64,000 nt of DNA from Microvirga rosea. GTDB taxonomy: Bacteria > Pseudomonadota > Alphaproteobacteria > Rhizobiales > Beijerinckiaceae. A model generated the notes under the pieces. It did no database searches. It was not told where the DNA came from and was given only the letters and a program-made list of their open reading frames with translations. Within the stretch, counting starts at the first letter, position 1. Each line of letters opens with the position of its first letter. The stretch is from assembly GCF_020595095.1 (NCBI RefSeq), contig NZ_JAJDOP010000008.1:84569-148568 (forward strand), in the 5' to 3' direction. The position numbers and the translations under genes were made by a program. This document shows positions 54,129-63,086 of this stretch, piece after piece.

Positions 54129-54985
54129 ACGAAGCAGACTTCGATTTTCTACGTAACTTTCTCAAGGTGCGATCGGGCTTGGCGTTGCCTCCCGAGAAAC
54201 GCTATCTCGTGGAAAGTCGACTGGCGCCAGTGTGTCGCAGCTTTGCTGCAGCCGATCTGACGGAGTTGGTGCGCAACTTGCGATCCGGGCGAAACTTGGC
54301 CTTGGAGAATTCCGTTATCGAGGCAATGACGACGAATGAGACCTTTTTCTTTCGAGACAAAGGTCCGTTTGATTTGTTCAAGGACGTTCTGCTGCCACGT
54401 TATCTGGCCGCTCGGAGCGCGACCCGGCATCTTAGGATTTGGTGCGCAGCAGCATCGACCGGCCAGGAACCATATTCCCTCGCCATGTTGCTTGAGGAAG
54501 CTTCAAGCCGCTTATCAGGCTGGAAAGTCGATATCCTGGCGACCGACATATCAACTGATGTGCTCAATAAGGCAAAACTGGGCTTATATAACCAGTTTGA
54601 AGTACAGCGCGGCCTGCCGATTCAGCTTCTCTTGAAATACTTCACTCAAGTGGGAGATCAATGGCAGATTTCGAGCGCCATTCGCTCAAAGGTGAACTTT
54701 CAGCCGCTGAATTTGATTAAAGAGTTTGGGCATCTTGGGACTTTCGACATTGTCTATTGCCGCAACGTCTTGATCTATTTTGACGGGCCGACAAAGGGTC
54801 ATGTTCTCGGCCGTATCGCAAACGCGCTGGCGCCCGATGGGGCGCTTGTTCTGGGAGCAGCGGAGACGGTCCTAGGTATAACGGACGCCTTTACGCCAGA
54901 TGCAGCCCATCGCGGCCTATATAGTAAGGTGTCCCAGACGGTAAGTCTCGACCGTACGCCGCCCAAACTGGCCGTTTCGCGCTGA
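54125..54985 (+). CDS. cheR: Chemotaxis protein methyltransferase
   Basis: 286 aa. An N-terminal helical domain (FLRNFLKVRSGLALPPEKRY) is followed by a SAM-binding domain with RIWCAAASTGQEPYSLAM, ILATDISTDVLNKAKLGLY and IVYCRNVLIYFD. It adds methyl groups to receptor glutamates, opposing CheB. No che kinase, cheW or receptor gene lies in this window, so the core array is encoded elsewhere. Confidence 0.95.
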   Translation: MNEADFDFLRNFLKVRSGLALPPEKRYLVESRLAPVCRSFAAADLTELVRNLRSGRNLALENSVIEAMTTNETFFFRDKGPFDLFKDVLLPRYLAARSATRHLRIWCAAASTGQEPYSLAMLLEEASSRLSGWKVDILATDISTDVLNKAKLGLYNQFEVQRGLPIQLLLKYFTQVGDQWQISSAIRSKVNFQPLNLIKEFGHLGTFDIVYCRNVLIYFDGPTKGHVLGRIANALAPDGALVLGAAETVLGITDAFTPDAAHRGLYSKVSQTVSLDRTPPKLAVSR

Positions 54986-55248
54986 GACCTTCCTTAGAGG
55001 TCCCAGTGCCGCCGTAGGAATTTATATATAAAATCTGATAGACGAGCCTCTGGTCCCGATACATCGGACCGTGAGCTGCTGCTGACAAGTATAGCGATCC
55101 TGTCGAACCAGGCCAGGGAGTGCTTGTCGTGAGCGGCTATTGATATGTTATTCTATTTGTAGAAATGATAGATTAACGAGACGCGCCAGCCTCAGACAAG
55201 GTTGTTAGCTTACCCACTCACCGACGATATCCTATCTAGGAGGTCTCT
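54986..55248. promoter_or_regulatory. Probable promoter region of the flgB-fliP operon
   Basis: 263 bp, AT-rich, between cheR and flgB. It ends in a strong CTAGGAGGTCTCT ribosome-binding site before the flgB GTG. A loose TTGATA near 55140, with AT-rich sequence 17 bp on, could be a -35/-10 pair, but I do not rate it. No sigma-54 or sigma-28 box was found. Confidence 0.4.
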
Positions 55249-55635
55249 GTGGGGGAGATTTATTTATTTGATGTTGCGTCGCGCCAGGCGCGCTGGTTGT
55301 CAGTTCGACAAGCCACAATTTCAAGCAATATCGCAAATGCAAATACTCCCGGCTACAAAGCCAAGGATGTCGAGCCATTTTCAAAAGTGTTCGACAAGAC
55401 GCAGCTAGCCATGGCGGCAACAGACAGCGGCCACTTCAGCTTTGAGAACACATACGACAAGCCAACCAAGGTCAAGAAAACCGATAGTTGGGACACGATG
55501 CATTCCGGAAATTCAGTCAGCCTAGAGCAGGAAATGATGAAGGCCGGCGAAATCAGCCGGGAGTCGTCGTTAAACACGAACATCGTGAAGGCGTTTCACA
55601 GAATGATGTTGGCGAGCACGAGGTCGGGCCAATGA
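55249..55635 (+). CDS. flgB: Flagellar basal-body rod protein FlgB
   Basis: 128-aa proximal rod subunit. The rod-family N-terminal motif [20 protein letters not shown] is present (about residues 22-41). The C-terminal helix with [10 protein letters not shown] ends as in FlgB. The start is GTG, preceded by a near-perfect AGGAGGT, and the product begins [17 protein letters not shown]. Its TGA overlaps flgC ATG. First gene of the flagellar operon. Confidence 0.94.
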   Translation: MGEIYLFDVASRQARWLSVRQATISSNIANANTPGYKAKDVEPFSKVFDKTQLAMAATDSGHFSFENTYDKPTKVKKTDSWDTMHSGNSVSLEQEMMKAGEISRESSLNTNIVKAFHRMMLASTRSGQ

Positions 55636-56051
55636 TAGATCCTCTTCAAGCTTCATCTCGACTCGCTGGGGCAGGCCTCGAGGCGCAATCCATGCGTCTG
55701 AGAATCGTTTCAGAAAACATCGCAAACGCTCAGTCGACGGGAAAGACGGCCGGTTCCGACCCGTACGCGCGGAAAACGGTGACCTTCAAGAGCGAACTGG
55801 ACCGGGCCCTTGGAGCCGCATCCGTGAAGGTGCAGGACATCGGCGTGGACCGGGCACCGTTTCAAGTCGAGTATGATCCAGGCAATCCTGCCGCCGACGA
55901 AAACGGATATGTCAAGCTTCCCAACGTCAACATGCTGATCGAGATGGCTGACATGCGCGAGGCCAATCGCTCGTACGAAGCCAATCTTCAAATGATGAAG
56001 CAGACGCGATCCATGGTTGCTGGCCTCATCGATCTTCTCAGAGGTGCATGA
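55632..56051 (+). CDS. flgC: Flagellar basal-body rod protein FlgC
   Basis: 139-aa rod subunit. The start [20 protein letters not shown] is at ATG 55632, overlapping the flgB stop (ATGA). [22 protein letters not shown] is the rod signature and [20 protein letters not shown] the conserved C-terminal helix. A longer frame from 55488 lies within flgB and is not real. Its stop overlaps fliE. Confidence 0.95.
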   Translation: MIDPLQASSRLAGAGLEAQSMRLRIVSENIANAQSTGKTAGSDPYARKTVTFKSELDRALGAASVKVQDIGVDRAPFQVEYDPGNPAADENGYVKLPNVNMLIEMADMREANRSYEANLQMMKQTRSMVAGLIDLLRGA

Positions 56052-56389
56052 TGATAGACGCATTGTCGACAATATCCTCGATCTCCTCGTCTATCGAGCA
56101 AGCGAACGCGATCTCATCAACGCGCTCGATCTCGTCGCAGAAGGTCACTTCGATCCCGAACGCGACCCAGCATGCTGACTTCGGGGACATCATGGTCCAG
56201 GTGGCAGCCAATGCTGCACAAACACTTCGGGTAGGTGAATCAGCGGCAATCGCGGGCATTCAAGGCAAGGCTTCCGTGCAACAGGTTGTTGAAGCGGTAA
56301 TGTCTGCGGAGCAAGCCCTCCAAACTGCAATCGCGATCAGAGACAAGGTCGTAGCGGCTTACCAAGAAATCTCACGTATGGCGATTTAA
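56048..56389 (+). CDS. fliE: Flagellar hook-basal body complex protein FliE
   Basis: 113 aa. A Ser-rich, variable N-terminal half is followed by the conserved C-terminal helices ([20 protein letters not shown] and [15 protein letters not shown]). FliE anchors the rod to the MS ring. ATGATG at 56048 overlaps the flgC stop; either Met may be used. It is followed 9 bp later by flgG. Confidence 0.92.
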   Translation: MMIDALSTISSISSSIEQANAISSTRSISSQKVTSIPNATQHADFGDIMVQVAANAAQTLRVGESAAIAGIQGKASVQQVVEAVMSAEQALQTAIAIRDKVVAAYQEISRMAI

Positions 56390-56398
56390 GGAAATAAA

Positions 56399-57187
56399 AT
56401 GAGAGCTCTCGCAATTGCCGCTACGGGCATGAACGCTCAACAGCTGAATGTTGAAGTGATCGCCAACAACATATCCAACGTCAACACGACCGCCTTTAAG
56501 GGCGCTCGAGCGGAATTTACCGACCTGCTCTACCAAGCTGAGCGCCTGCAGGGTATTCCGAACCAAGGGGGCGAAACCCCGCTTCCCGAAGGAGCAATGC
56601 TGGGTCTCGGCGTTCGGACGGCGGCAATCCGTAACCTGCACCGTCAAGGCTCGCTTACCAACACAACAAATCAGCTCGATGTCGCCCTCAATGGCCGTGG
56701 TTGGTTCCAGGTGCAGGGACCGACGGGAGAGCGGATTTATACCCGCGCTGGCGCACTCAATAAGAGCGATACCGGGGCGATCGTGACGCTCGAAGGCTAT
56801 GCTTTGCCTGGATTGAATCCAGTTCCGCAGAACACGTTGGACATATCGATTAACCAGGATGGCCGCATCTTTGCGAAAGTGAGTGGCGAAGTCGATCCGG
56901 TCGAACTCGGACGGCTAGAACTCGCAAACTTTGCCAACGATTCGGGCCTCGAGCCGATCGGCAATAACTACTATCGAGAGACGCCGGCTTCGGGCGCAGC
57001 GGTTGCTGGGTTCCCGAATACGGAAGGATTCGGAACGATTCACCAGGGCTATCTGGAGAGTTCCAACGTCGATCCTGTCAAAGAGATCACTAATCTTATC
57101 TCGGCACAGCGCGCATATGAGATGAACTCAAAAGTGATCCAAGCAGCCGACGAGATGGCGGCGACGGTCTCGAAAGGCATTCGCTGA
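56399..57187 (+). CDS. flgG: Flagellar distal rod protein FlgG
   Basis: 262 aa. N-terminal signature [20 protein letters not shown] and C-terminal [20 protein letters not shown] with [14 protein letters not shown] are the paired coiled-coil regions of distal rod/hook proteins. AAGGAAAT precedes the ATG. The length matches E. coli FlgG (260 aa). Confidence 0.96.
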   Translation: MRALAIAATGMNAQQLNVEVIANNISNVNTTAFKGARAEFTDLLYQAERLQGIPNQGGETPLPEGAMLGLGVRTAAIRNLHRQGSLTNTTNQLDVALNGRGWFQVQGPTGERIYTRAGALNKSDTGAIVTLEGYALPGLNPVPQNTLDISINQDGRIFAKVSGEVDPVELGRLELANFANDSGLEPIGNNYYRETPASGAAVAGFPNTEGFGTIHQGYLESSNVDPVKEITNLISAQRAYEMNSKVIQAADEMAATVSKGIR

Positions 57188-57201
57188 CGAAGACGTCTAG
57201 A

Positions 57202-57681
57202 ATGATTGTGGCTCGATCAATGAAAAACCATATCCTGAGATTGCTCGTCGCCGTGTTTATCGTAAGCGGCGTTTCAGCGGCCGTTGCAGAAGAACTTCTG
57301 CTGCCCGTACCGGCTGTGACGATCTATCCAGGCGACACAATCAGGGAAACAATGCTGAAGGAGCGGAGCTTTTCGCCCAATTTCCGGGCTCGCTCTGCGG
57401 TAATCGAATCGCCGGTACAGCTAATCGGAAAAGTCGCTCGTCGCATGCTGATTCCAGGTGAGGCGATACCTACGAACGCCGTAGATGACGCACGGCTGGT
57501 AACACGGGGAGTGGCGACACAAGTCATTTTCCAGGAAGAAGGTCTGACAATCTCTGCAATGGGGTCACCTCTTCAATCTGGAAGTCTCGGTGAGCAAATT
57601 CGTGTGAGAAACATCGATACGGGACGCATCATTCTAGGAACAGTGCAAGCCGACGGAACGATCCGTATTGGTGGTCAATGA
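57202..57681 (+). CDS. flgA: Flagellar P-ring assembly chaperone FlgA
   Basis: 159 aa with an N-terminal signal peptide (LLVAVFIVSGVSAAVAEE) and a SAF-like domain (IYPGDTIRETML, KVARRMLIPGEAIPTNAV). The C-terminal QVIFQEEGLTISAMGSPLQS, then GSLGEQIRVRN is the FlgA signature. It is the short form typical of Rhizobiales. A periplasmic helper for FlgI assembly, encoded immediately before flgI, whose ATG it overlaps. Start could also be the inner Met at 57220. Confidence 0.92.
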   Translation: MIVARSMKNHILRLLVAVFIVSGVSAAVAEELLLPVPAVTIYPGDTIRETMLKERSFSPNFRARSAVIESPVQLIGKVARRMLIPGEAIPTNAVDDARLVTRGVATQVIFQEEGLTISAMGSPLQSGSLGEQIRVRNIDTGRIILGTVQADGTIRIGGQ

Positions 57682-58778
57682 TGAAACGTCTCCTAGCTTT
57701 AATATTGATGTTAGTTCTCGTCGATACTGCATATGCGTCGACGAGAATCAAAGACATTGCGTCCGTTCAGGGGGTTCGTGACAACCAGCTGGTGGGGTAT
57801 GGCCTTGTCATGGGTCTTCAGGGAACTGGAGACACACTGCGAAATTCCCAATTCACAGAACAATCCCTGCAGTCGATGCTTGATCGCATGGGCGTCAACG
57901 TAAGAGACATTCCTCTTCGGACAAGAAACGTCGCAGCCGTTACGGTCACGGCGGACCTGCCGCCGTTTATTGGTGCCGGCTCAAGAATAGACGTGACCGT
58001 AACGTCGCTCGGGGATGCTACCTCGCTCAAAGGTGGTACGCTCATGCTGACGTCTCTTATGGGAGGCGACGGTCAAGTGTATGCAGTTGCACAAGGTCCC
58101 GTTGCTGTGTCTGGATTCAATGCTACCGGCCAAGCCGAGACCTTGACTCAAGGCGTTGCAACTGCAGGCAGGATACCGAACGGCGCCCTCATCGAGAAAG
58201 AAGTTCCGGGGGCAATGCGCGAAGTCGCGTCGCTCGTGCTCGAGCTGAAAAACCCGGACTATAAGACCGCGACTCTAATCACCGACGCCATAAATGCTTA
58301 TGCAATCAGTCGGTTTGGTAAGCGAGTGGCGACGCCCCGCGACTATCGGACGGTTGTCCTCAACCGGCCGAAGGACATCGGGACGACCAGATTCATCGCC
58401 GAACTCGGGGATCTCCGGGTTCAACCCGATACCCCCGCGCGCGTTGTCGTCGACCAAAGAACAGGAACTGTCGTTATCGGAAAGAACGTGCAGATTTCAA
58501 CGGTTGCAATGACACATGGCAACCTGACCGTTCGGGTGACGGAAACGCCTCTTGTGTCTCAACCTGAGCCCTTCTCCAACGGCCGGACGAGGGTCGTTCC
58601 GCGCACTCAAATAACTGCAAACGAGCAGGATGCTCATCTTGCGGTGATCGGCGGGTCGGATCTTCAGACCTTGGTTAAAGGGCTGAATCAGATTGGATTA
58701 AAACCCACTGACATCATCGCCATTCTTCAGGCGGTCAAGACTGCCGGTGCCCTGCAAGCAGATCTCGTTGTTCAGTAG
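57678..58778 (+). CDS. flgI: Flagellar P-ring protein FlgI
   Basis: 366 aa. A signal peptide (about residues 1-20, ending AYA) is followed by the FlgI block RIKDIASVQGVRDNQLVGYG, then NVAAVTVTADLPPF. The C-terminal GLNQIGLKPTDIIAILQAVK, ending in LQADLVVQ, is diagnostic. ATGATG overlaps the flgA TGA. It forms the periplasmic bushing around the rod. Confidence 0.96.
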   Translation: MMKRLLALILMLVLVDTAYASTRIKDIASVQGVRDNQLVGYGLVMGLQGTGDTLRNSQFTEQSLQSMLDRMGVNVRDIPLRTRNVAAVTVTADLPPFIGAGSRIDVTVTSLGDATSLKGGTLMLTSLMGGDGQVYAVAQGPVAVSGFNATGQAETLTQGVATAGRIPNGALIEKEVPGAMREVASLVLELKNPDYKTATLITDAINAYAISRFGKRVATPRDYRTVVLNRPKDIGTTRFIAELGDLRVQPDTPARVVVDQRTGTVVIGKNVQISTVAMTHGNLTVRVTETPLVSQPEPFSNGRTRVVPRTQITANEQDAHLAVIGGSDLQTLVKGLNQIGLKPTDIIAILQAVKTAGALQADLVVQ

Positions 58779-58838
58779 ATCGGCGACAGGGCAGTTCGTT
58801 TCGTTTGTAAACTATACCTCAGCCTCTGGATCGTCCTT

Positions 58839-59378
58839 ATGGGAAAGCTATTCTGGACTAACTGGTTGATCTTCGGCTTCGGGCTGGCTGTTTCCGGACT
58901 GTCAGGCGCAGCTCTTGCACAAGATCGCGCAGCTCCATCTACAGGCGCGCCATCCCAAGTTGCGGCAAGTGCGGACGTCAAGGCAAGTCAGTACTGCACG
59001 AGCATTGCGAACGCCGCCGCCGATGCACGCTATGCATGGCAAAAAGAAACTCTCACGAATCTCGAGAAGGAGATCGAAGGGAGAATTCAGTTGCTTGAGA
59101 AGAAGCGCGCCGAGTATGAAGAGTGGCTGCGCAAACGAAATGACTTTCTTGCCAAGGCAGACGAGACGGTCGTCGCGATATACTCAAGAATGCGTCCCGA
59201 TGCAGCGGCGGTACAGCTTGCCAATATGCAGGATGAACCCGCCGCAGCGATTCTCGCGAAACTAAACCCTCGCAATGCAAGCGCCGTCTTGAATGAAATG
59301 GAGCCTGCTCGCGCGGCACAATTAGCCAACATTCTCACTGATGCTGCTAAGCGGAACCAAGAGAGCGACAAATCATGA
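58839..59378 (+). CDS. motE: MotE-like flagellar periplasmic protein
   Basis: 179 aa. A signal peptide (about residues 1-27) is followed by a Pro/Ala spacer, a long charged coiled coil (about 65-110, EKEIEGRIQLLEKKRAEYEE) and a C-terminal MgtE-N-like helical domain (MRPDAAAVQLANMQDEPAAA). In Sinorhizobium, MotE stabilises the periplasmic motility protein MotC. The gene sits between flgI and flgH exactly as in rhizobial flagellar clusters, and its stop overlaps flgH. Confidence 0.9.
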   Translation: MGKLFWTNWLIFGFGLAVSGLSGAALAQDRAAPSTGAPSQVAASADVKASQYCTSIANAAADARYAWQKETLTNLEKEIEGRIQLLEKKRAEYEEWLRKRNDFLAKADETVVAIYSRMRPDAAAVQLANMQDEPAAAILAKLNPRNASAVLNEMEPARAAQLANILTDAAKRNQESDKS

Positions 59379-60070
59379 TGAAGTATGTTTCTCTATCCAT
59401 CATGATGCTCTCTCTAGGAGCTTGCGCTTCCAGTGAGTTGGGCCGCGAACCCGCCATGACTCCGGTAGGCTATGGATTGACCGTTGCAAGAGAGCCTGTT
59501 CCAACGGTGTTCCCGATGGCAGGACGAACCTCGCATTATTCCTTGTGGACCCAAAACAGCGCAGACCTCTTCCAAGATCCTCGTGCAAAGAAGGTCGGGG
59601 ATGTCGTCACCATTAACATCCAGATTGATGATAAAGCGCAGTTCGACAATGCCAGCGACCGTTCTCGGAACTCCAAGATCAATCTAGGTTTCGGCGGAAA
59701 ATACAATTTCAATGGTCGCGGCGGTGACTATTCGGCTGATGGGGATATACGATCGGGATCCTCGACGGAAGGGCAGGGATCGATAGATCGCTCTGAGAAG
59801 CTTCGGCTGTCTGTCGCGGGTGTCGTTACCGAGGTTCTGCCAAACGGGAATTTAATCATCAGCGGTTCGCAGGAAGTGCGTGTGAACTTTGAGGTTCGCG
59901 TGCTCAACATTGCCGGTATTGTTAGACCGGGAGATGTTTCGCGCAAGAATACGATCAGCTACGAAAAGATTGCCGAGGCAAGAATTTCCTACGGGGGACG
60001 CGGGCGCATCACGGATGTGCAGCAGCCTGCTTGGGGGCAGCAGGTCTATGATGCCATCACGCCATTCTGA
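59375..60070 (+). CDS. flgH: Flagellar L-ring protein FlgH (lipoprotein)
   Basis: 231 aa. A type II signal peptide with lipobox LGAC places the lipidated Cys near residue 17. SLWTQNSADLFQDPRAKKVG and DVVTINIQIDDKA are the conserved N-terminal blocks, and NLIISGSQEVRVNFEVRVLN the central one. ATGATG overlaps the motE stop. It forms the outer-membrane ring. Confidence 0.96.
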   Translation: MMKYVSLSIMMLSLGACASSELGREPAMTPVGYGLTVAREPVPTVFPMAGRTSHYSLWTQNSADLFQDPRAKKVGDVVTINIQIDDKAQFDNASDRSRNSKINLGFGGKYNFNGRGGDYSADGDIRSGSSTEGQGSIDRSEKLRLSVAGVVTEVLPNGNLIISGSQEVRVNFEVRVLNIAGIVRPGDVSRKNTISYEKIAEARISYGGRGRITDVQQPAWGQQVYDAITPF

Positions 60071-60092
60071 TCGAGCCTGAGGGAACGTCGAA

Positions 60093-60587
60093 ATGGCCCG
60101 CAAGAAAAGATTGGGACTATCCTCCCCGGGAGGGCAGAGCGGATGGCTTCTTACACTAGGTGTCCTGTCGCTCCTCGCAATGGGAACCGGAGGCTTATTC
60201 GGGCTTCATATGGTCTCAACGGTCGAAAAGGCCGTCGATGATAAGAATAAGATCGCAGAAGGTAAGAAAACGCCTGCGCTGATCTACACAGGTGATTTGG
60301 CACTCAGGAATATCGCTCCGGTGGTGACGAACCTTGCAAATGGCGACGACGTTTGGATCCGCCTTGAATCGTCGATTGTTTTTACAAACGGGGCTCTGGA
60401 GAACCCGGATATCGTCGTTGCCGAGATCCGGCAGGATATACTTGCCTATCTGAGAACGCTCTCCATTACTCAAGTTCAGGGAGCGAGCGGCCTTCAGCAC
60501 CTCCGCGAGGATCTCAATGAGCGTGTTGTTCTACGGTCTAAGGGTTTGGTTCGAGAGCTCGTTGTAGAAACCCTTGTCATCCAATAA
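60093..60587 (+). CDS. fliL: Flagellar basal body-associated protein FliL
   Basis: 164 aa with one N-terminal membrane anchor (about residues 20-43, LLTLGVLSLLAMGTGGLFGL) and a periplasmic domain that ends GASGLQHLREDLNERVVLRS followed by KGLVRELVVETLVIQ, the FliL C-terminal pattern. It associates with the stator around the motor. It begins 22 bp after flgH, and fliP follows after 91 bp with no feature I could identify. Confidence 0.92.
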   Translation: MARKKRLGLSSPGGQSGWLLTLGVLSLLAMGTGGLFGLHMVSTVEKAVDDKNKIAEGKKTPALIYTGDLALRNIAPVVTNLANGDDVWIRLESSIVFTNGALENPDIVVAEIRQDILAYLRTLSITQVQGASGLQHLREDLNERVVLRSKGLVRELVVETLVIQ

Positions 60588-60678
60588 TGACACAGGTGCT
60601 TGGCGACGATTGATCGCATAGCTCACGCGCGTCAAGACACGTAGATCGCTAGATTCTAGGCCAAGCAAAAGTACCATA

Positions 60679-61416
60679 ATGCCCCGCAAATTTTTTCTCG
60701 CAGTTTTTTTCGCGCTATTTGCAACAACAGCGAGCGCTCAGGTCCCAGGCCTGGACGCCCTGCTTCCGCCGGGAGACGGGGCAGCCAGTGGGCGGATCAT
60801 CCAGATCGTAGCTCTTCTGACAGTCCTTTCGCTTGCGCCAGGTCTTCTGATCATGGTTACGAGTTTCACCCGCTTCGTGGTGGCTCTATCTTTCTTGCGA
60901 TCGGGACTGGGTCTTCAGAGTACGCCTGCCAATCTTTTTCTTATCAGCCTGTCCTTGTTCATGACTTTCTATGTGATGGCACCGACATTTGATCGTGCTT
61001 GGAATGAGGGCATCCGCCCTCTAACGGAAAACCGCATAACGGAAGTTGAGGCTTTCGCGCGTGTGGCCGATCCGTTTCGTGAGTTTATGTTGTCTCATGT
61101 GAGACCTAAAGACCTTCAAACCTTCACAGACATGGCGGCTGGAACCTTTCAGAAGTCCGAAGAGAATGCGAAGATCGATCTCCGGATCATTATTCCGGCC
61201 TTCATGATCTCAGAGCTGCGGCGCGGTTTTGAAATCGGGTTTCTGATTGCGCTGCCATTTCTTGTTATTGATATGATCGTTGCGACACTGGTGATGTCGA
61301 TGGGCATGATGATGATGCCCCCGACCGTCATATCGCTCCCATTCAAGATCCTATTCTTCCTCCTGATTGATGGGTGGAACATCCTGATCAGTGGACTTGT
61401 CCGTTCCTACTTCTAG
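60679..61416 (+). CDS. fliP: Flagellar type III export protein FliP
   Basis: 245-aa membrane protein of the export gate. It has a cleavable N-terminal signal sequence (to about residue 20), then four membrane segments. TSFTRFVVALSFLRSGLG, MAPTFDRAWNEGI and IPAFMISELRRGFEIGF are the family signatures. It ends at the C-terminal ILISGLVRSYF. Last gene before the flagellins. Confidence 0.96.
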   Translation: MPRKFFLAVFFALFATTASAQVPGLDALLPPGDGAASGRIIQIVALLTVLSLAPGLLIMVTSFTRFVVALSFLRSGLGLQSTPANLFLISLSLFMTFYVMAPTFDRAWNEGIRPLTENRITEVEAFARVADPFREFMLSHVRPKDLQTFTDMAAGTFQKSEENAKIDLRIIIPAFMISELRRGFEIGFLIALPFLVIDMIVATLVMSMGMMMMPPTVISLPFKILFFLLIDGWNILISGLVRSYF

Positions 61417-61586
61417 TGGCGGTCAGTCCTTAAACTGAAAGCAATCGCCGTTAAGCACTTGTTAAGCATGGGAAACGTCAGGAACCCTGGCGCACTTTCG
61501 CGCTTGACTATGACGAAAGCTTCGCGCAAGCTTCAACCGTCGCAAAGACGAAATGGCAGGTTGAACAGAGGGCTAAGAGCCACTCC

Positions 61587-61637
61587 TTCGAAGGCATGAT
61601 GCCGCCCTGCTATACCGGTGCAAGTCCGGTATGTCCC
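61587..61637 (+). ncRNA. Structured flagellin leader element, copy 1
   Basis: A 51-nt sequence identical to 63087-63137. It contains a small hairpin (GGCA/TGCC, loop TGA) and a 7-bp hairpin (ATACCGG/CCGGTAT) around the loop TGCAAGT, and ends TGTCCC, complementary to the GGGACA ribosome-binding site of the flagellin 24 nt downstream. It is probably a 5'-UTR regulatory RNA; it may correspond to the flg-Rhizobiales RNA motif, which I cannot check here. Confidence 0.7.
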
Positions 61638-61672
61638 GCCAAAATGTGTTGCTTATTTTAGGGACAACCCAA

Positions 61673-62839
61673 ATGTCTAGCCTTCTGACGAACACCTCCG
61701 CCATGACCGCCCTGACGACGCTGAAAAGCATCGCAGGTCAGCTCGACCAGACCAGCAGCCGGATCTCCACCGGTCTGAAGGTGGCGGACGCTTCGGACAA
61801 CGCAGCGTACTGGTCGATCGCCACCACCATCCGCGCCGACAACGGCTCGCTCGGTGCAGTGAAGGACGCTCTCGGCCTCGGTGCTAACTCGGTCGACACC
61901 GCCTTCAACGGCATGAACCGCTCGATCGACCTTCTCAAGGACATCCAGTCGAAGCTGACGGCCGCGATGTCTCCGAACGTCGACCGCGCCAAGATCCAGA
62001 CCGAAATCGACGCCAAGCTGAAGGAGCTCAAGCAGACCTCCGAAGCTTCGGTCGTGTCGGGTGAAAACTGGCTCTCCACCGACTCCGGCGCCGGCAACTA
62101 CGTTTCCGATCGTAAGATCGTTGCCTCGTTCACCCGTGAAAATGGCCAAGTCTCGGTCGACACGGTGAATGTATCGGTCGATGACACGAAGCTGTACGAC
62201 AAGACCACCACGGCTGCGACCGCCGGCACCGACGCTGCCAAGGGCGCCATCGTCACCACCTGGGAAACCGCTCAGGACACCTACGAAGCCGCTAAGGTGA
62301 CGTTCGAAAAGAGCGCCAAGGATGCCGCGGCGATCACGGCTCTCGAGACGGCAAAGACCACCTACGAGACAGCCAAGACCACCTTCGAGACGGACCGCAA
62401 GACCGCTAACGACGGCGTCACGGCCGGCACCGACGGTGAAGGCGGCATCTTGAACAAGTCCTTCGCTGTTCACGGCGCTGACGAAGATGGCTTTCTAAAG
62501 CACTACGAGCTTTCGGTCGACAAGCTCGACATCTCGAACATCCAGAACCAGGACCTGTCGAAGCTCCGCGCCTACATCACGGTCGTCGACAAGGCTCTGG
62601 GCGCCATGACCGACGCAGCGACCACGCTGGGTGCGAACAAGACGCAGATCACGTCGCAGACGACCTTCGTCGAATCGCTCATCAAGGCGAACGAGCGCTC
62701 GATCGGTACGCTGGTTGACGCGGACATGGAAGAAGAGTCGACCCGCCTTAAGGCTCTGCAGGTTCAGCAGCAGCTCGGCGTTCAGTCGCTCAGCATCGCC
62801 AACGGCAACACGCAGAACGTTCTCTCGCTGTTCCGCTAA
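61673..62839 (+). CDS. Flagellin, first copy
   Basis: 388-aa filament protein. N-terminal D0/D1: MSSLLTNTSAMTALTTLKSI through SSRISTGLKVADASDNAAYW. C-terminal D1/D0: KANERSIGTLVDADMEEEST and LGVQSLSIANGNTQNVLSLF. The central domain (about residues 180-260) is Thr/Ala/Glu-rich with imperfect repeats of the type ETAKTTYETAKTTFETDRKT, likely helical. ATG 61673 is preceded by GGGACA; the frame from 61631 lies in the leader. It is preceded by a structured leader and followed by a strong terminator. Codons are strongly biased to C/G third bases, fitting high expression. Confidence 0.96.
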   Translation: MSSLLTNTSAMTALTTLKSIAGQLDQTSSRISTGLKVADASDNAAYWSIATTIRADNGSLGAVKDALGLGANSVDTAFNGMNRSIDLLKDIQSKLTAAMSPNVDRAKIQTEIDAKLKELKQTSEASVVSGENWLSTDSGAGNYVSDRKIVASFTRENGQVSVDTVNVSVDDTKLYDKTTTAATAGTDAAKGAIVTTWETAQDTYEAAKVTFEKSAKDAAAITALETAKTTYETAKTTFETDRKTANDGVTAGTDGEGGILNKSFAVHGADEDGFLKHYELSVDKLDISNIQNQDLSKLRAYITVVDKALGAMTDAATTLGANKTQITSQTTFVESLIKANERSIGTLVDADMEEESTRLKALQVQQQLGVQSLSIANGNTQNVLSLFR

Positions 62840-62854
62840 TAGCCTCGGTAGGCG

Positions 62855-62873
62855 CCTCAGCTCTAAGCTGAGG
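62855..62873 (+). terminator. Upstream hairpin after the first flagellin
   Basis: CCTCAGCT pairs with AGCTGAGG around a 3-nt loop, 15 bp past the stop codon and just before the main terminator. It probably protects the 3' end of the abundant mRNA. Confidence 0.6.
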
Positions 62874-62884
62874 TACTCATCCAG

Positions 62885-62914
62885 ACGCCACGCTTCAAAA
62901 AGCGTGGCGTTTTT
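62885..62914 (+). terminator. Intrinsic terminator of the first flagellin gene
   Basis: ACGCCACGCTT at 62885-62895 and AAGCGTGGCGT at 62900-62910 make an 11-bp stem with a 4-nt loop, followed by a T-run. It shows that the two flagellin genes are separate transcription units. Confidence 0.9.
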
Positions 62915-63086
62915 CATTTGACGAACCGTATCGGTTCGAGTGCCAGACAAACCCACAATTCTACTCTAAGGGTGGGTGCTTCTTTCTATCGTCCCGACCT
63001 TCGATCGATAAGACAGCTTCACACAAGCTTCGCATGTCAAGTTCGCGCCTATAGCAGGTTGAGTCGAACTGAAAGACCGTTCGTGA
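62915..63086 (+). promoter_or_regulatory. Promoter region of the second flagellin
   Basis: It carries two blocks conserved in position upstream of both flagellins: GCTTC-x-C-x-CAAGCTTC (63016-63032; first copy 61518-61534) and GCAGGTTGA (63055-63063; first copy 61556-61564). A CGAACCG/CGGTTCG palindrome lies at 62922-62938. No sigma-54 or sigma-28 box is convincing. Confidence 0.5.

Noticed and set aside
61430..61452. Possible sigma-28 promoter before the first flagellin (TTAAAC then GCCGTTAA)
   Set aside because: The spacing between TAAA and GCCG is 12 nt where about 15 is expected, and the match is absent before the second flagellin.
61493..61510. Possible sigma-54 promoter (CTGGCGCACTTTCGCGCTTG)
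   Set aside because: The GG and GC doublets are 11 nt apart, not 10, and the second flagellin has no counterpart.
61610..61637. Cobalamin riboswitch-like stretch (CCGGTGCAAGTCCGG)
   Set aside because: The GGTGCAAGTCC loop recalls part of AdoCbl aptamers, but the B12 box and the other conserved segments are missing and the gene downstream is a flagellin.
61658..62473. Minus-strand open frame of 271 codons opposite the first flagellin
   Set aside because: It is the complement of a strongly codon-biased flagellin, rich in Gly/Val/Arg, and recurs only because the flagellin is duplicated.
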